Made by a program: the position numbers and the translations under genes. Below, in pieces: positions 55,208 to 64,000 of a stretch of DNA of 64,000 bases (its first letter is position 1; every line of letters starts with the position of its first letter). This stretch comes from Azospira restricta (GTDB lineage Bacteria; Pseudomonadota; Gammaproteobacteria; Burkholderiales; Rhodocyclaceae): assembly GCF_016858125.1 (NCBI RefSeq), contig NZ_CP064781.1:558001-622000 (forward strand), read 5' to 3'. The notes under the pieces are model-generated. The model saw only the letters and a program-made list of their open reading frames with translations. It was not told the DNA's origin and made no database searches.

Positions 55208-56170
55208 TCAGCGGCCGGCGTGGTAGCGGAAGTCGTCGAGCTTGGACTTCGGCGCCACCTTGCCGAGGTAGGTCGGCGCGACCGCTTCCAGCGCCGTCGG
55301 GTTCCAGCCCGGGTAGGTCTGGCCGTCGGCGCTGGCGACGCTGTCGACGTCCATCGAGCGCAGGTTGTCCGGCGACATCGGCGGGTTCGGCAGCAGCCAC
55401 AGGATGCCGGCCTGCAGGTAGGCCCACAGGTCGGAGAGTTCCTTGACCTTCTTGTGCTGGTTGCCGGTCAGCTCGCGCACGTACTCGACCAGCTGGCGCA
55501 GCGTATAGACCTTCGGGCCGCACAGCTCGTAGCGCTGGCCGAAGGTGGCGAGATTCTCGATGCAGGCGACGAAGGCGTCGGCGACGTCGCCGACATAGAC
55601 CGGCTGGAACTTCGCCTTCATGCCGCCGGAGGCGAAGAACGGCGCCAGCTTGAAGACCCGGGCGAAGGTGTTGAGGAACTTGTCGCCGATGCCGAAGATC
55701 ACCGACGGGCGGAACACGGTGACGTCGAGGTCCTTGGCGGCGGCCATGACGATCGCCTCGCCCTCGCCCTTCGAGCGGAGGTACTCGGAACATCCGGCCG
55801 GATCGGCGCCGAGCGCGCTCATGTGCACCAGGCGGCGGACGCCGGCCTGCTTCATCGCGGCAACGATCTTCTTCGGCAGCTCGACGTGGGCGGCGGCAAA
55901 GCCCTTGCCGTAGGGCAGGCGCGAGTCGTGGTCGTGCAACACGCCGACCAGGTTGATGACCACGTCCTGGCCGCGCATCAGCTCGACCAGCGTCGCCTCG
56001 TCGTGGATGTTCGCTTCGACCACCTCGACCGTCGGCAGCATGATGTTGGCCTTGTTGCGCTCGCGGCGGCGGGTCGGGATGGTGACGCGCACACCGGCCT
56101 TCGACAGGCGGTTGGCAATCCAGGTACCGACGAAACCGCTTCCTCCCAGAAGCAATGCATTCTTGATCAT
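55208..56170 (-). CDS. NDUFA9-like NAD(P)-binding epimerase-fold protein
   Basis: This 320-residue Rossmann protein has LLGGSGFVGTWIANRL near residue 7 and VVINLVGVLHD near 75. VHMSALGADPAGCSEYLRSK near 114 contains a YxxxK pair, YLRSK. FRPSVIFGIGDKFLNTFA follows near 154. It belongs to the complex-I NDUFA9 subunit family of extended SDRs, whose bacterial members act as epimerases/dehydrogenases of unknown substrate. It ends shortly before the GST gene. Upstream, 56219-56244 holds a palindrome CCCGCCGCGGCGGG between A and T runs, possibly a terminator-like or regulatory element. Confidence 0.88.
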   Translation of the reverse strand: MIKNALLLGGSGFVGTWIANRLSKAGVRVTIPTRRRERNKANIMLPTVEVVEANIHDEATLVELMRGQDVVINLVGVLHDHDSRLPYGKGFAAAHVELPKKIVAAMKQAGVRRLVHMSALGADPAGCSEYLRSKGEGEAIVMAAAKDLDVTVFRPSVIFGIGDKFLNTFARVFKLAPFFASGGMKAKFQPVYVGDVADAFVACIENLATFGQRYELCGPKVYTLRQLVEYVRELTGNQHKKVKELSDLWAYLQAGILWLLPNPPMSPDNLRSMDVDSVASADGQTYPGWNPTALEAVAPTYLGKVAPKSKLDDFRYHAGR

Positions 56171-56218
56171 GATCGAATCCGACTTGTTTATGGTGGCGTA
56201 AAGGGCCGTATTTTAAGG

Positions 56219-56244
56219 CAAATCCCGCCGCGGCGGGGCATTTG
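56219..56244. repeat. GC palindrome flanked by A/T runs in a divergent gap
   Basis: The 14-base perfect palindrome at 56224-56237 is flanked by CAAAT on the left and ATTTG on the right (two bases offset). It lies in the divergent gap between the NDUFA9-like gene and the HPP gene, so it is probably regulatory or simply structural, not a terminator for a known gene. Confidence 0.4.
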
Positions 56245-56354
56245 CGCGCGTTCCGGAGAAGCCGCGGGCGGCCGCGGCGCACGCTCGCCGCCTGCGGATA
56301 AACATCATGTCTTGATATTTTTGCCAAATCGTTCAGAATGCCGGGCGACGGCGG

Positions 56355-57335
56355 ATGTTCGACCCCCGCCCCTCGTCCCAGGAATCAGGCGTGAAGCATC
56401 CGCATCCCGACCGGCGCGTCAAGGCCGGCAATTTTCTCGGCGTCCCCGCCGCCGTCCCGCATCTCAGCGAGCAATGGACCGCCGCGCTCGGCGCGCTGCT
56501 GGGCATGGCCATCGCGTTGCTGGCGACGCACGCGCTGCTCGGGCGCAGCGCCGCAATCTTCGTCGTGCCCTCGCTCGGCGCCGCCGCCGTGCTCGTCTTC
56601 GCCGCGCCGCACAGCGTCTTCGCGCAGCCGTGGGCGGTGCTCGCCGGCAACCTGCTGTCGGCGCTGGTCGGCGTCGCCTGCCAGCGCCTGCTGCCGGAGG
56701 CGACGCTGGCCGCGGCGGCGGCGGTGGCGCTGGCGATCGCCGCGATGCACGCGGCGCGCTGCCTGCACCCGCCCGGCGGCGCCACCGCCTTGGCGGCGGT
56801 GATCGGCGGCCCGGAGATCCACCAGCTCGGCTTCGCCTACGCGATCTACCCGGTCGGCGTGAACTGCCTGCTGCTGATCGCCGCCGGCATCGCCTTCAAC
56901 TACCCGTTCGCCTGGCGCCGCTACCCGGCCAGCCTGATGCGCTACGTCCATGTCGACGCGGCGCCGGGCGCCGGCGACACGGTACCCGACGCGACGCACG
57001 TGCGCCGCGCGCTGGCGCGCTTGAACGTCGTCGTCGACGTCGGGCCGGAGGAATTGCAGGAAGTGATCGAGCAGTCGCTGGCGCTGGCGCGCGAAGAGCG
57101 CGGCGGGCCGCCGCCGGCCTTCGCCGTCGGCCGCTGCTACGGCAGCCGCCGCCCGGGGCGGCACTGGTCGGTGCGCCAGATCGTCGAGCGGCACGCAGGT
57201 GCGCGGCCGGAGCACGACGTGCTGGTCTACCGCATCGTCGACGGCAAGGGCCGGCACCGGCTGGGCAGCTGCACGCAGGCCGAGTTCGCCCGCTGGGCCG
57301 GCCGCGAGCTGCGGCCGCGCCAGGCGGCCCGCTGA
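56355..57335 (+). CDS. HPP family membrane protein
   Basis: This 326-residue protein has four or five hydrophobic helices in its N-terminal half. The signature HPPGGATALAAVIGG near residue 139 names the HPP family. The C-terminal half, from about residue 190, is soluble and rich in charged residues. It includes ARLNVVVDVGPEELQEVIEQ and KGRHRLGSCTQAEFARW, which do not look like the usual paired CBS domains. HPP proteins in cyanobacteria and plants were linked to nitrite transport; the role here is unknown. The ATG at 56355 or a GTG at 56391 could start it. Confidence 0.85.
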   Translation: MFDPRPSSQESGVKHPHPDRRVKAGNFLGVPAAVPHLSEQWTAALGALLGMAIALLATHALLGRSAAIFVVPSLGAAAVLVFAAPHSVFAQPWAVLAGNLLSALVGVACQRLLPEATLAAAAAVALAIAAMHAARCLHPPGGATALAAVIGGPEIHQLGFAYAIYPVGVNCLLLIAAGIAFNYPFAWRRYPASLMRYVHVDAAPGAGDTVPDATHVRRALARLNVVVDVGPEELQEVIEQSLALAREERGGPPPAFAVGRCYGSRRPGRHWSVRQIVERHAGARPEHDVLVYRIVDGKGRHRLGSCTQAEFARWAGRELRPRQAAR

Positions 57336-57375
57336 ACGGCGCCGCCGGCCGTCACCGGCACCGCCGGGACGCCGG

Positions 57376-59316
57376 TCAGGGCAGGTCCTCGCCCTTCGCC
57401 GCCTCCGCACGCGGACCGATCACGCCGAGCCGCGGCTTCAGCGTCTGCGGCCGGCCCTCGAACAATGCGGCGTAATAGACCGAGTTGCTCATCACCTTCT
57501 TCACATAGTCGCGCGTCTCGTTGAAGGGGATCGTCTCGGCGTAGATGGCGCCTTCCAGCGGCCGTTCGGCGCGCCACTTGCGGGCGCGGCCGGGGCCGGC
57601 ATTGTAGGCGGCGGAGGCGAGCACCGGATGGTTGTCGAGGCTGTCCATGACCATGCGCATGTAGCTGGTGCCGAGCAACAGGTTGGTCTCGGTGTCGTTG
57701 ACGTTGCCGTGGTGGTAGTTGGCCAGCCCGATTTTCTTCGCCACCCACTTCGCGGTCGCCGGCATCAGCTGCATCAGCCCGGAGGCGCCGACCGAGGAGC
57801 GGGCATTGCTGATGAAGCGGCTCTCCTGGCGCATCAGGCCGTACACCCAGGCGTCGTCGACCGCCTGCTTCTGCGCCGCGGGGCGCACCTGCTCGTTGAA
57901 CGGCGCCAGGTAGCGCAGGCTGTAGTCGTGCTCGCTCCTGGTGCGGTCGGCAGCGGCGATGGCGCGGTCGAAGACGTCGTTGCGCTTGGCCAGCTCGGCG
58001 GCGGCGAGCAGCTGGCGGTCGTTCATGCCGCGCAGCGTCCAGTTCCATTCGCGCACCCCCTCGACCCGCATGTTCAGCCGGATCAACGCCAGCGCCCGCT
58101 TCAGCCCCGGGTTGCCGGCGGCGGCGGCGAGCTCGTCGCGGGTCGGCGCCGCCGCCGCCGGCGGCACGCGGATCGGGCGCTCGAGTTCGTCGTCGGCGAG
58201 GTTGCCGTAGAAGTTCGGCTGCCCGGAAATCTTCTGGAACAGCGCCTGCGCCTCGGTCAGCCGGCCGCCGGCGAGGTGTGCGCGGCCGAGCCAGTAGATC
58301 CATTCCGGCTGCGCGGCGAGCGCCGGCGGCATCCGCTCGATCGTCGCGTGCACCACCCCCCATTCCTGTGCGCGCAGCGCGGCGCGCACCTTCCACTGCG
58401 CCACCTCGTCGGAGAGCGGCGCGTCGCCGGCCTGGCGGAACCAGCCGACCGCTTCCGGCAGGTGGCGCGTCGCCGCCTGCCAGCCGATCTGCGCCCAGGC
58501 CCAGCCGCGCTGCCCCTCGTCCAGCTTCGCCGCCAGCTTCTCCAGCTGTTCGACAGCCTGGCGCGGATCGTTCTTCGCGATGCGCTGGATCGCGAGCACG
58601 GCGAGCTCGCGGCCGAGGCGCTTGTCGGCCCAGTTCGCCGGCAGCTTGACCAGCATCGGCAGCGGCCGCTCGAGCGCCGCGTCGAGCTGCGCCGCGCTCG
58701 GCGTCTGCGACGGCGGCAGGTAGTTGGTGCTGTAGCGGGCGGCGGCGAGCCTGTTCGCCTCGAACTGCCGGCGCACGCGCGCCCAGACCTCGTCGGCGAG
58801 CACGCGCTTCTCCCAGATCAGCGCCTCGAGCACTGGGTAGCACGGCTCGGGCGGTTCGAGCAGCGTCAGCCACAGCGGCAGCGCTTCGTCGAGCATGCCG
58901 GCGTCGCCGCGCGCGCGCCGGCTCTGCAGCGCGTAGCAGGCGAGTTCTTGGTCAGGGGTCGCCAGCTTGCCGTACTCGGCATCGAATTCGCCCCACTGCT
59001 GCTGCTTGCCGAGCGCCTTCAGCCAGTCGCCGCGCAGCTTCTCGGCGAGGTAGGTGCGCTCGTGGCGGGCGAGGAAGGCGTGCGCGCTGGCGGCGTCGAG
59101 CTGGTCCGGCAGGCGGCCGACCAGCAGCCAGTAGTCGACGTAGTCCTCGAGGTCGTGGCCGCGCAGCTCCGGCGCCAGCCGCTCGAGCTTGGCGCGGTCG
59201 CCGGCACGGAAGGCGTCGCGGGCGGCGAGCAGGCGCTCGTCGCTCGGCGCGGCGGCGGCGAGCGGGGCGACGAACAGGAGGGCGGAAAGCAGCGCGGTGC
59301 GGCGGAAAAACGTCAT
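57376..59316 (-). CDS. Soluble lytic murein transglycosylase
   Basis: This 646-residue periplasmic enzyme has a signal peptide (MTFFRRTALLSALLFVA, cleavage near AAAAPSD). A long alpha-helical U-shaped part with TPR-like pairs covers about residues 25-450, followed by a C-terminal SLT domain. The SLT domain shows YGLMRQESRF with the catalytic Glu near residue 497, SSVGASGLMQLMPATAKWVA and ASAAYNAGPGRARKW. It is the Slt70 type, which cleaves peptidoglycan to 1,6-anhydro-muropeptides. I chose the ATG at 59316 to give the signal peptide. It is divergent from the ygfA-like gene, with 82 bases between. Confidence 0.94.
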   Translation of the reverse strand: MTFFRRTALLSALLFVAPLAAAAPSDERLLAARDAFRAGDRAKLERLAPELRGHDLEDYVDYWLLVGRLPDQLDAASAHAFLARHERTYLAEKLRGDWLKALGKQQQWGEFDAEYGKLATPDQELACYALQSRRARGDAGMLDEALPLWLTLLEPPEPCYPVLEALIWEKRVLADEVWARVRRQFEANRLAAARYSTNYLPPSQTPSAAQLDAALERPLPMLVKLPANWADKRLGRELAVLAIQRIAKNDPRQAVEQLEKLAAKLDEGQRGWAWAQIGWQAATRHLPEAVGWFRQAGDAPLSDEVAQWKVRAALRAQEWGVVHATIERMPPALAAQPEWIYWLGRAHLAGGRLTEAQALFQKISGQPNFYGNLADDELERPIRVPPAAAAPTRDELAAAAGNPGLKRALALIRLNMRVEGVREWNWTLRGMNDRQLLAAAELAKRNDVFDRAIAAADRTRSEHDYSLRYLAPFNEQVRPAAQKQAVDDAWVYGLMRQESRFISNARSSVGASGLMQLMPATAKWVAKKIGLANYHHGNVNDTETNLLLGTSYMRMVMDSLDNHPVLASAAYNAGPGRARKWRAERPLEGAIYAETIPFNETRDYVKKVMSNSVYYAALFEGRPQTLKPRLGVIGPRAEAAKGEDLP

Positions 59317-59398
59317 GTGATAAGCTGCGGCAAAGCGTCGGCGACCCAGGAAAACCGGGCCTCGGCGGGGATCAACGGGGTGCCGCGAGCATAGCACA

Positions 59399-59992
59399 AT
59401 GGCGACGGACAGACGTTCCGCAGACGGCGAGTTTCGGCAGAAATTGCGCCGCGAGATGATCGCGCGCCGGCAGGCGCTGCCGCCGGCCGAACTCGCCCGC
59501 CGTTCGGCGGCGATCCGCGCGCACCTCGACGCCGCCTTCCCGGCGCTCGCCGAGCGGATCGTCGGTTTCTGTTGGCCGGTGCAGAACGAGCCCGACCTGC
59601 TGCCGCTGGCCGCGGCGCTACGCGCACGCGGCGGCCGCGTCGCGCTGCCGGTGGTGGTGCGCCCGGGCGAGCCGCTGGCGTTCCGCGAATGGTGGCCGGA
59701 GCAGCCGCTGCTGCCGGACCGCTACGACATCCCGACGCCGACCGACGGCGACTTCCTGACGCCTGAAGTGCTGCTGCTGCCGGTGAACGCCGTCGATGCC
59801 GGCCACTACCGACTCGGCTACGGCGGCGGCTTCTTCGACCGCACGCTGGCGGCGCTGTCGCCGCGCCCGCTGGCGATCGGCGTCGGCTTCGACTTCCAGC
59901 GCGTGGACAGCATCCGCCCGCAAGCGCACGACCTGCCGCTCGACGCGATGGTGACCGAATCGGGTTGCCGGCGCCCCGCCGGCGAGGAATGA
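59399..59992 (+). CDS. 5-formyltetrahydrofolate cyclo-ligase
   Basis: This 197-residue enzyme converts 5-formyl-THF to 5,10-methenyl-THF using ATP. LRREMIARRQALPPAELARRS near the N-terminus holds the basic ATP-binding segment. ERIVGFCWPVQNEPDLLPL follows, and the loop LPVNAVDAGHYRLGYGGGFFDRTLA near 140 is the MTHFS phosphate-binding signature (RLGYGGGFFDR). It is the YgfA/MTHFS family. It faces the MalY-like gene convergently, nine bases apart. Confidence 0.94.
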   Translation: MATDRRSADGEFRQKLRREMIARRQALPPAELARRSAAIRAHLDAAFPALAERIVGFCWPVQNEPDLLPLAAALRARGGRVALPVVVRPGEPLAFREWWPEQPLLPDRYDIPTPTDGDFLTPEVLLLPVNAVDAGHYRLGYGGGFFDRTLAALSPRPLAIGVGFDFQRVDSIRPQAHDLPLDAMVTESGCRRPAGEE

Positions 59993-60001
59993 GCGCCGCC
60001 C

Positions 60002-61137
60002 CTACGCGGCGGCGGCGACGCCGGCGGCCAGCCGACGCAGCGCCTCGTCCAGCGTCGCCGGCGGGCAGCCGAAATTGAGACGCAGCCAGCCCGGCGCGCC
60101 GAAGTCGGCGCCGTCGGAGAGCCCCAGCCCGTGCGCCTCGAAATGCCGCTGCGGATGCAGCAGCTCGAGTCCGCGCACGTCGATCCAGGCCAGGTAGGTG
60201 GCCTCGACGTGCGTCATCGCCAGCGGCGGCAGCGCGGCGACCGCCGCCTCGACGCGGTCGCGGTTGCGGCGGAGCACGGCGAGCAGCGCCTGGCGCCAGT
60301 CGTCGGCGCCGGCGTAAGCCGCCGCACAGGCGACGAAGCCGAGCGCGTTCACGTGCGGCACGATGCCGGCCATCGCGCGCGTGAAGGCGCGGCGCAGCGC
60401 GGCGTCGGGGATCACCGCGAAGGCGCAGCCGAGGCCGGGAACGTTGAAGGTCTTCGACGGCGCCATCAGCGTGATGCTGCGCGCCGCGAGGTCGTCGCCG
60501 AGCGTCGCCCACGGCCGGTGGCGGCGGTCGTCGAGGACCAGGTCGCAGTGGATCTCGTCGGAGCAGACGACGAGCTCGTGGCGGCGGCAGAAGGCGGCGA
60601 GTTCGGCCAGTTCGCGCTCGTCCCAGGCGCGGCCGACCGGGTTGTGCGGGTGGCAGAGCAGCAGCAGGCGGGTCTCGGCCGTCGTCGCCGCTTCCAACGC
60701 CGACCAGTCCCAGGTCCAGCGGCGGCCGTCGTGCACCAGCGGCACGGTCGCCAGCGGCCGGCCGGCGAAGCGCGGCGCCGACAGGAACGGCGGATAGACC
60801 GGCGTCGCCGTCAGCACGCCGTCGGCGACGGCGCGGCAGGCGATGTTGAGGCCGCTGACCAGCCCCGGCAGCCAGACCAGCCAGTCGGCGTCGATGCGCC
60901 AGCCGTACTCGCGTTCGAGGTGGCCGAGCACCGCCGCGACGAGCGCCGGCGACGGCTCGGCATAGCCGAAGACGCCCTGCGCGACGCGCTGCTGCAGCGC
61001 CTCGGTGACGGCCGGCGGCGCCGCGAAATCCATGTCGGCGATCCACAGCGGCAGCACGTCGGAACCGGCGTAGCGGTTCCATTTCACCGAGTCGCCGCCG
61101 GCGAAGTCGACGACGCGGTCGAAGCCGAAGGGGTCGC

Positions 61138-61141
<4 letters not shown>
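60002..61141 (-). CDS. MalY/PatB-type C-S lyase (aminotransferase fold)
   Basis: This 379-residue PLP enzyme has [20 protein letters not shown] at the start and [21 protein letters not shown] near 31, the hallmark opening of the MalY/PatB cystathionine beta-lyase group. [21 protein letters not shown] near 160, [14 protein letters not shown] near 190 and the PLP Lys in [15 protein letters not shown] near 230 follow. It should cleave cystathionine or cysteine conjugates to homocysteine/thiols and pyruvate. The GTG start overlaps the cysK stop by four bases (GTGA), so the two sulfur-amino-acid genes are translationally coupled. Confidence 0.93.
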
Positions 61142-62076
<935 letters not shown>

Positions 62077-62112
62077 GTCCGGCGCTCCGGGTAAGTAATG
62101 ACGGGCAAAAGT

Positions 62113-62988
62113 TTACTCGCGAATCGCCGCCAGCGTCACGGCGTCGAGCGCGAGCGGCGTTCCGGCATCGTCGCGCAGCAGCGGCGCCGGCGGCGCGAAA
62201 TGGTGCCCCTGCAGGAAATCGGCGGCGAAGGCGCGCGCCAGCGCCAGCTGGCGGGCGGCGGCGACGTGCGTGGCGACGACCTCGGCGCCGGCCGCGCGCG
62301 CCCGCGCCGCGGCCTCGGCGGCGACGGTCGCCGCCGGCGTCGCGCCGCGCCAGCGCTCGAGGCGGCGGACGTCGAACTTGACCAGTTCCGGGCGCAGTGC
62401 GGCGAGCAGGTCGCCGCCGAGGTCCGGCCCGGCTTGGTCGATGGCGATGCGATAGCCGCGCGCACGGTAGGCGGCGAGCGCATCGGCGAGCGGCGCCGGG
62501 TCGCCGGCCAGCTCGCCGGCGCGCAGCTCGAAGACGATGCGCTCGGGCGACAGGCCGCAGCGCTTGAGGATGGTTTCGAAGACCAGACCGTGCCCGGAGC
62601 CGACCGCACGCACGTGGCGCGGCTCGACGTTGAGGAAGAGCAGGCCGCCGCCGCCCTTCGCCTGCTGCAGGTAGTTGAGCGCATGCAGCGTGCGGCACAG
62701 GCGGTCGAGAAAGACCAGCGTCTGCGGCGACGCGGCCTGGGCGAAGACGTCGCTGGCGGTGAGCGCCTCGCCGTCGGCCGATTCGGCGCGCAGCAGCGCC
62801 TCGTGGCCGACGACCTGGCGGCCGCGCACCGAGAACAGCGGCTGGAAGACGCTGCGCAGCAGCAGCCCGCCGTGCTGCGCGACGACGCCGGCCGGCGCCA
62901 TCGCCAGGGCGTCGCCGGGGCAGACCTCGGGGCCGTAGGTCTTGCGGTTCTCGCGGTTCAGGTAGTGGATCAGTTCGGCGACGGGCAT
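62113..62988 (-). CDS. Degenerate EAL-domain protein
   Basis: This 291-residue soluble protein is mainly an EAL-type domain (about residues 40-270) with VGHEALLRAES in place of the EAL start and the Asn in LLFLNVEP near 120. The later catalytic pattern has decayed: the expected DDFGTG loop reads IDQAGPDLGG (Asp-Gln) near 184-190, and the usual AEGVE segment reads VATHVA. The protein therefore probably binds c-di-GMP or partners without cleaving it. The first 40 residues carry a short helical extension. It lies just after the sulfate-binding gene on the same strand (10 bases), which may be a coincidence of layout. Confidence 0.85.
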   Translation of the reverse strand: MPVAELIHYLNRENRKTYGPEVCPGDALAMAPAGVVAQHGGLLLRSVFQPLFSVRGRQVVGHEALLRAESADGEALTASDVFAQAASPQTLVFLDRLCRTLHALNYLQQAKGGGGLLFLNVEPRHVRAVGSGHGLVFETILKRCGLSPERIVFELRAGELAGDPAPLADALAAYRARGYRIAIDQAGPDLGGDLLAALRPELVKFDVRRLERWRGATPAATVAAEAAARARAAGAEVVATHVAAARQLALARAFAADFLQGHHFAPPAPLLRDDAGTPLALDAVTLAAIRE

Positions 62989-62998
62989 GGCATCCCTC

Positions 62999-63994
62999 CT
63001 ACTTGCGCTTGACCAGCTGGTCGAAGGCGGCGCCGTCGGCGAAGTGCGCCGGCTGCGCCTTCCGCCAGCCGCCGAAGACCTCGTCGATGGTAAACAGCTT
63101 CACCGCCGGGAACTGCGCCGCGTACTTCGCCGCCACCCGGGCGTCGCGCGGGCGGAAGTAGTGTTTCGCGGCGATCTCCTGCCCTTCCGGCGTATACAGG
63201 TAGTCAAGATACGCCTTCGCCAGCTTCTGCGTGCCGTGTTTTTCGGCGTACTTGTCGACGACGGCAACCGGCGGCTCGGCGAGGATCGACAGCGAAGGCA
63301 CGACCAGGTCGACCTTGTTCGGCCCGATCTCCTTCACCGCCAGATGCGCCTCGTTCTCCCAGGTGATCAGCACGTCGCCGATGCCGCGTTCGAGGAAGGT
63401 CGTCGTCGCGCCACGCGCGCCGGAGTCGAGCACGGCGACGTTGCGGTAGATGCCGGCGACCAGTTCGCGCGCCTTGGCCTCGCTGCCGCCCGGCTGCTTC
63501 AGCGCGTAGCCCCACGCCGCCAGGTAATTCCAGCGGGCGCCGCCGGAGGTCTTCGGGTTCGGCGTCACCACCGACACGCCGGGGCGCGCCAGGTCGGCCC
63601 AATCGCGGATCTGTTTCGGGTTGCCCTTGCGCACCAGGAAGACGATCGTCGAGGTGTAGGGCGAGGCGTTGTGCGGCAGGCGCTTCTGCCAGTCGGTCGG
63701 GAGCAGCTGCTGCTCGGCCAGCAGGTCGATGTCCCAGGCCAGCGCCAGCGTGACGACGTCGGCCTCCAGCCCGTCGGCGACCGAGCGCGCCTGCTTGCCG
63801 GAACCGCCGTGCGACTGGCGGATCTTCGGCACCTCGCCGCCGCCGGCCTGGACCTGGCGCGCGAAGGCGGCGTTGAACTCCTGGTAGAGCTCGCGTGTCG
63901 GGTCGTAGGAAACGTTGAGCAGCCCGCTCTGGGCGAAGGCGCTGGAGGCGAGGACGACGGCGCCGGCGAGGGCGGCGCGCAGTAGCTGTTTCAT
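62999..63994 (-). CDS. Sulfate ABC transporter substrate-binding protein
   Basis: This 331-residue periplasmic protein has a signal peptide (cleavage near SSAFAQSG) and the Sbp/CysP pattern. [20 protein letters not shown] is near the start, [19 protein letters not shown] near 58 binds the oxyanion, and [20 protein letters not shown] is near 112. [20 protein letters not shown] is near 146 and WENEAHLA near 213. It delivers sulfate or thiosulfate to a CysTWA permease that is not in the window; the rest of the operon probably lies past the right edge or elsewhere. The start ATG is six bases from the end of the window. Confidence 0.95.
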   Translation of the reverse strand: MKQLLRAALAGAVVLASSAFAQSGLLNVSYDPTRELYQEFNAAFARQVQAGGGEVPKIRQSHGGSGKQARSVADGLEADVVTLALAWDIDLLAEQQLLPTDWQKRLPHNASPYTSTIVFLVRKGNPKQIRDWADLARPGVSVVTPNPKTSGGARWNYLAAWGYALKQPGGSEAKARELVAGIYRNVAVLDSGARGATTTFLERGIGDVLITWENEAHLAVKEIGPNKVDLVVPSLSILAEPPVAVVDKYAEKHGTQKLAKAYLDYLYTPEGQEIAAKHYFRPRDARVAAKYAAQFPAVKLFTIDEVFGGWRKAQPAHFADGAAFDQLVKRK

Positions 63995-64000
63995 GGCGGG

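Overview
The window is a dense, high-GC (roughly two thirds G+C) bacterial chromosome segment. It carries about 62 protein genes and no rRNA, tRNA, CRISPR array, insertion sequence or prophage that I can see. The gene content suggests a betaproteobacterium of the Rhodocyclales type. Indicators are recA-recX running into lptB-rpoN-hpf-ptsN-hprK, a ribB fused to a cysteine-less GTP cyclohydrolase II remnant followed by ribH-nusB-thiL-pgpA-pncC, an NDUFA9-like epimerase, a pteridine-reductase-type SDR, and a DmsE/MtrB porin-cytochrome pair. Species cannot be named from the sequence alone.

Layout. 1-4.9 kb: the yeaH/spoVR stress pair, a VanZ-like membrane protein, a DUF2141 secreted protein and a thioredoxin-like [2Fe-2S] ferredoxin. 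4.9-7.5 kb: an alpha/beta hydrolase and a NodIJ-like ABC exporter, then a structured intergenic inverted repeat. 7.5-18 kb: signalling genes (a chemoreceptor, an HDOD protein, a PAS-GGDEF-EAL protein) mixed with a K+ channel, cutA-dsbD and a second-type EF-G. 18-24.1 kb: riboflavin synthase, then the most distinctive block. This block holds a chemoreceptor with a heme-c motif in its periplasmic domain, divergent from a small monoheme cytochrome, a decaheme DmsE/MtrA-type cytochrome and an MtrB/PioB beta-barrel. These genes look like an outer-membrane electron conduit with its own sensor. 24.3-34 kb: a housekeeping run for riboflavin, transcription antitermination, thiamine, phospholipid, NMN salvage, SOS/recombination, LPS export, sigma-54 and the nitrogen-PTS. 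34-39.3 kb: psiF, then a possible envelope-sensing module made of two exported CsgG-like/related proteins, a membrane Ser/Thr kinase whose periplasmic part resembles one of them, and a convergent nucleotide cyclase with an FHA domain. 39.3-45.1 kb: ttcA, an SDR, a MidA-type methyltransferase, a PilJ-domain secreted protein, two tiny proteins, a hydrolase and a GST. 45.3-53.3 kb: a two-partner secretion operon (TpsB, a 1602-residue TpsA, FecR-domain and TPR partners) followed by a DUF2905 protein. 53.3-64 kb: cca, GST, an NDUFA9-like protein, an HPP membrane protein, soluble lytic transglycosylase, 5-formyl-THF cyclo-ligase, a MalY-type lyase translationally coupled to cysK, a degenerate EAL protein and a sulfate-binding protein at the right edge.

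Themes. Three parts deserve attention. First is the electron-conduit cluster with a probable heme-containing chemoreceptor. Second is the kinase/CsgG/cyclase-FHA module. Third is the TPS operon with overlapping FecR and TPR genes. No stretch longer than about 260 bases lacks a gene. The longest gaps (7285-7531, 20315-20553, 24094-24352, 45140-45331, 56171-56354) are described as features where they show structure. Many open frames opposite or inside real genes are high-GC artefacts and are omitted.
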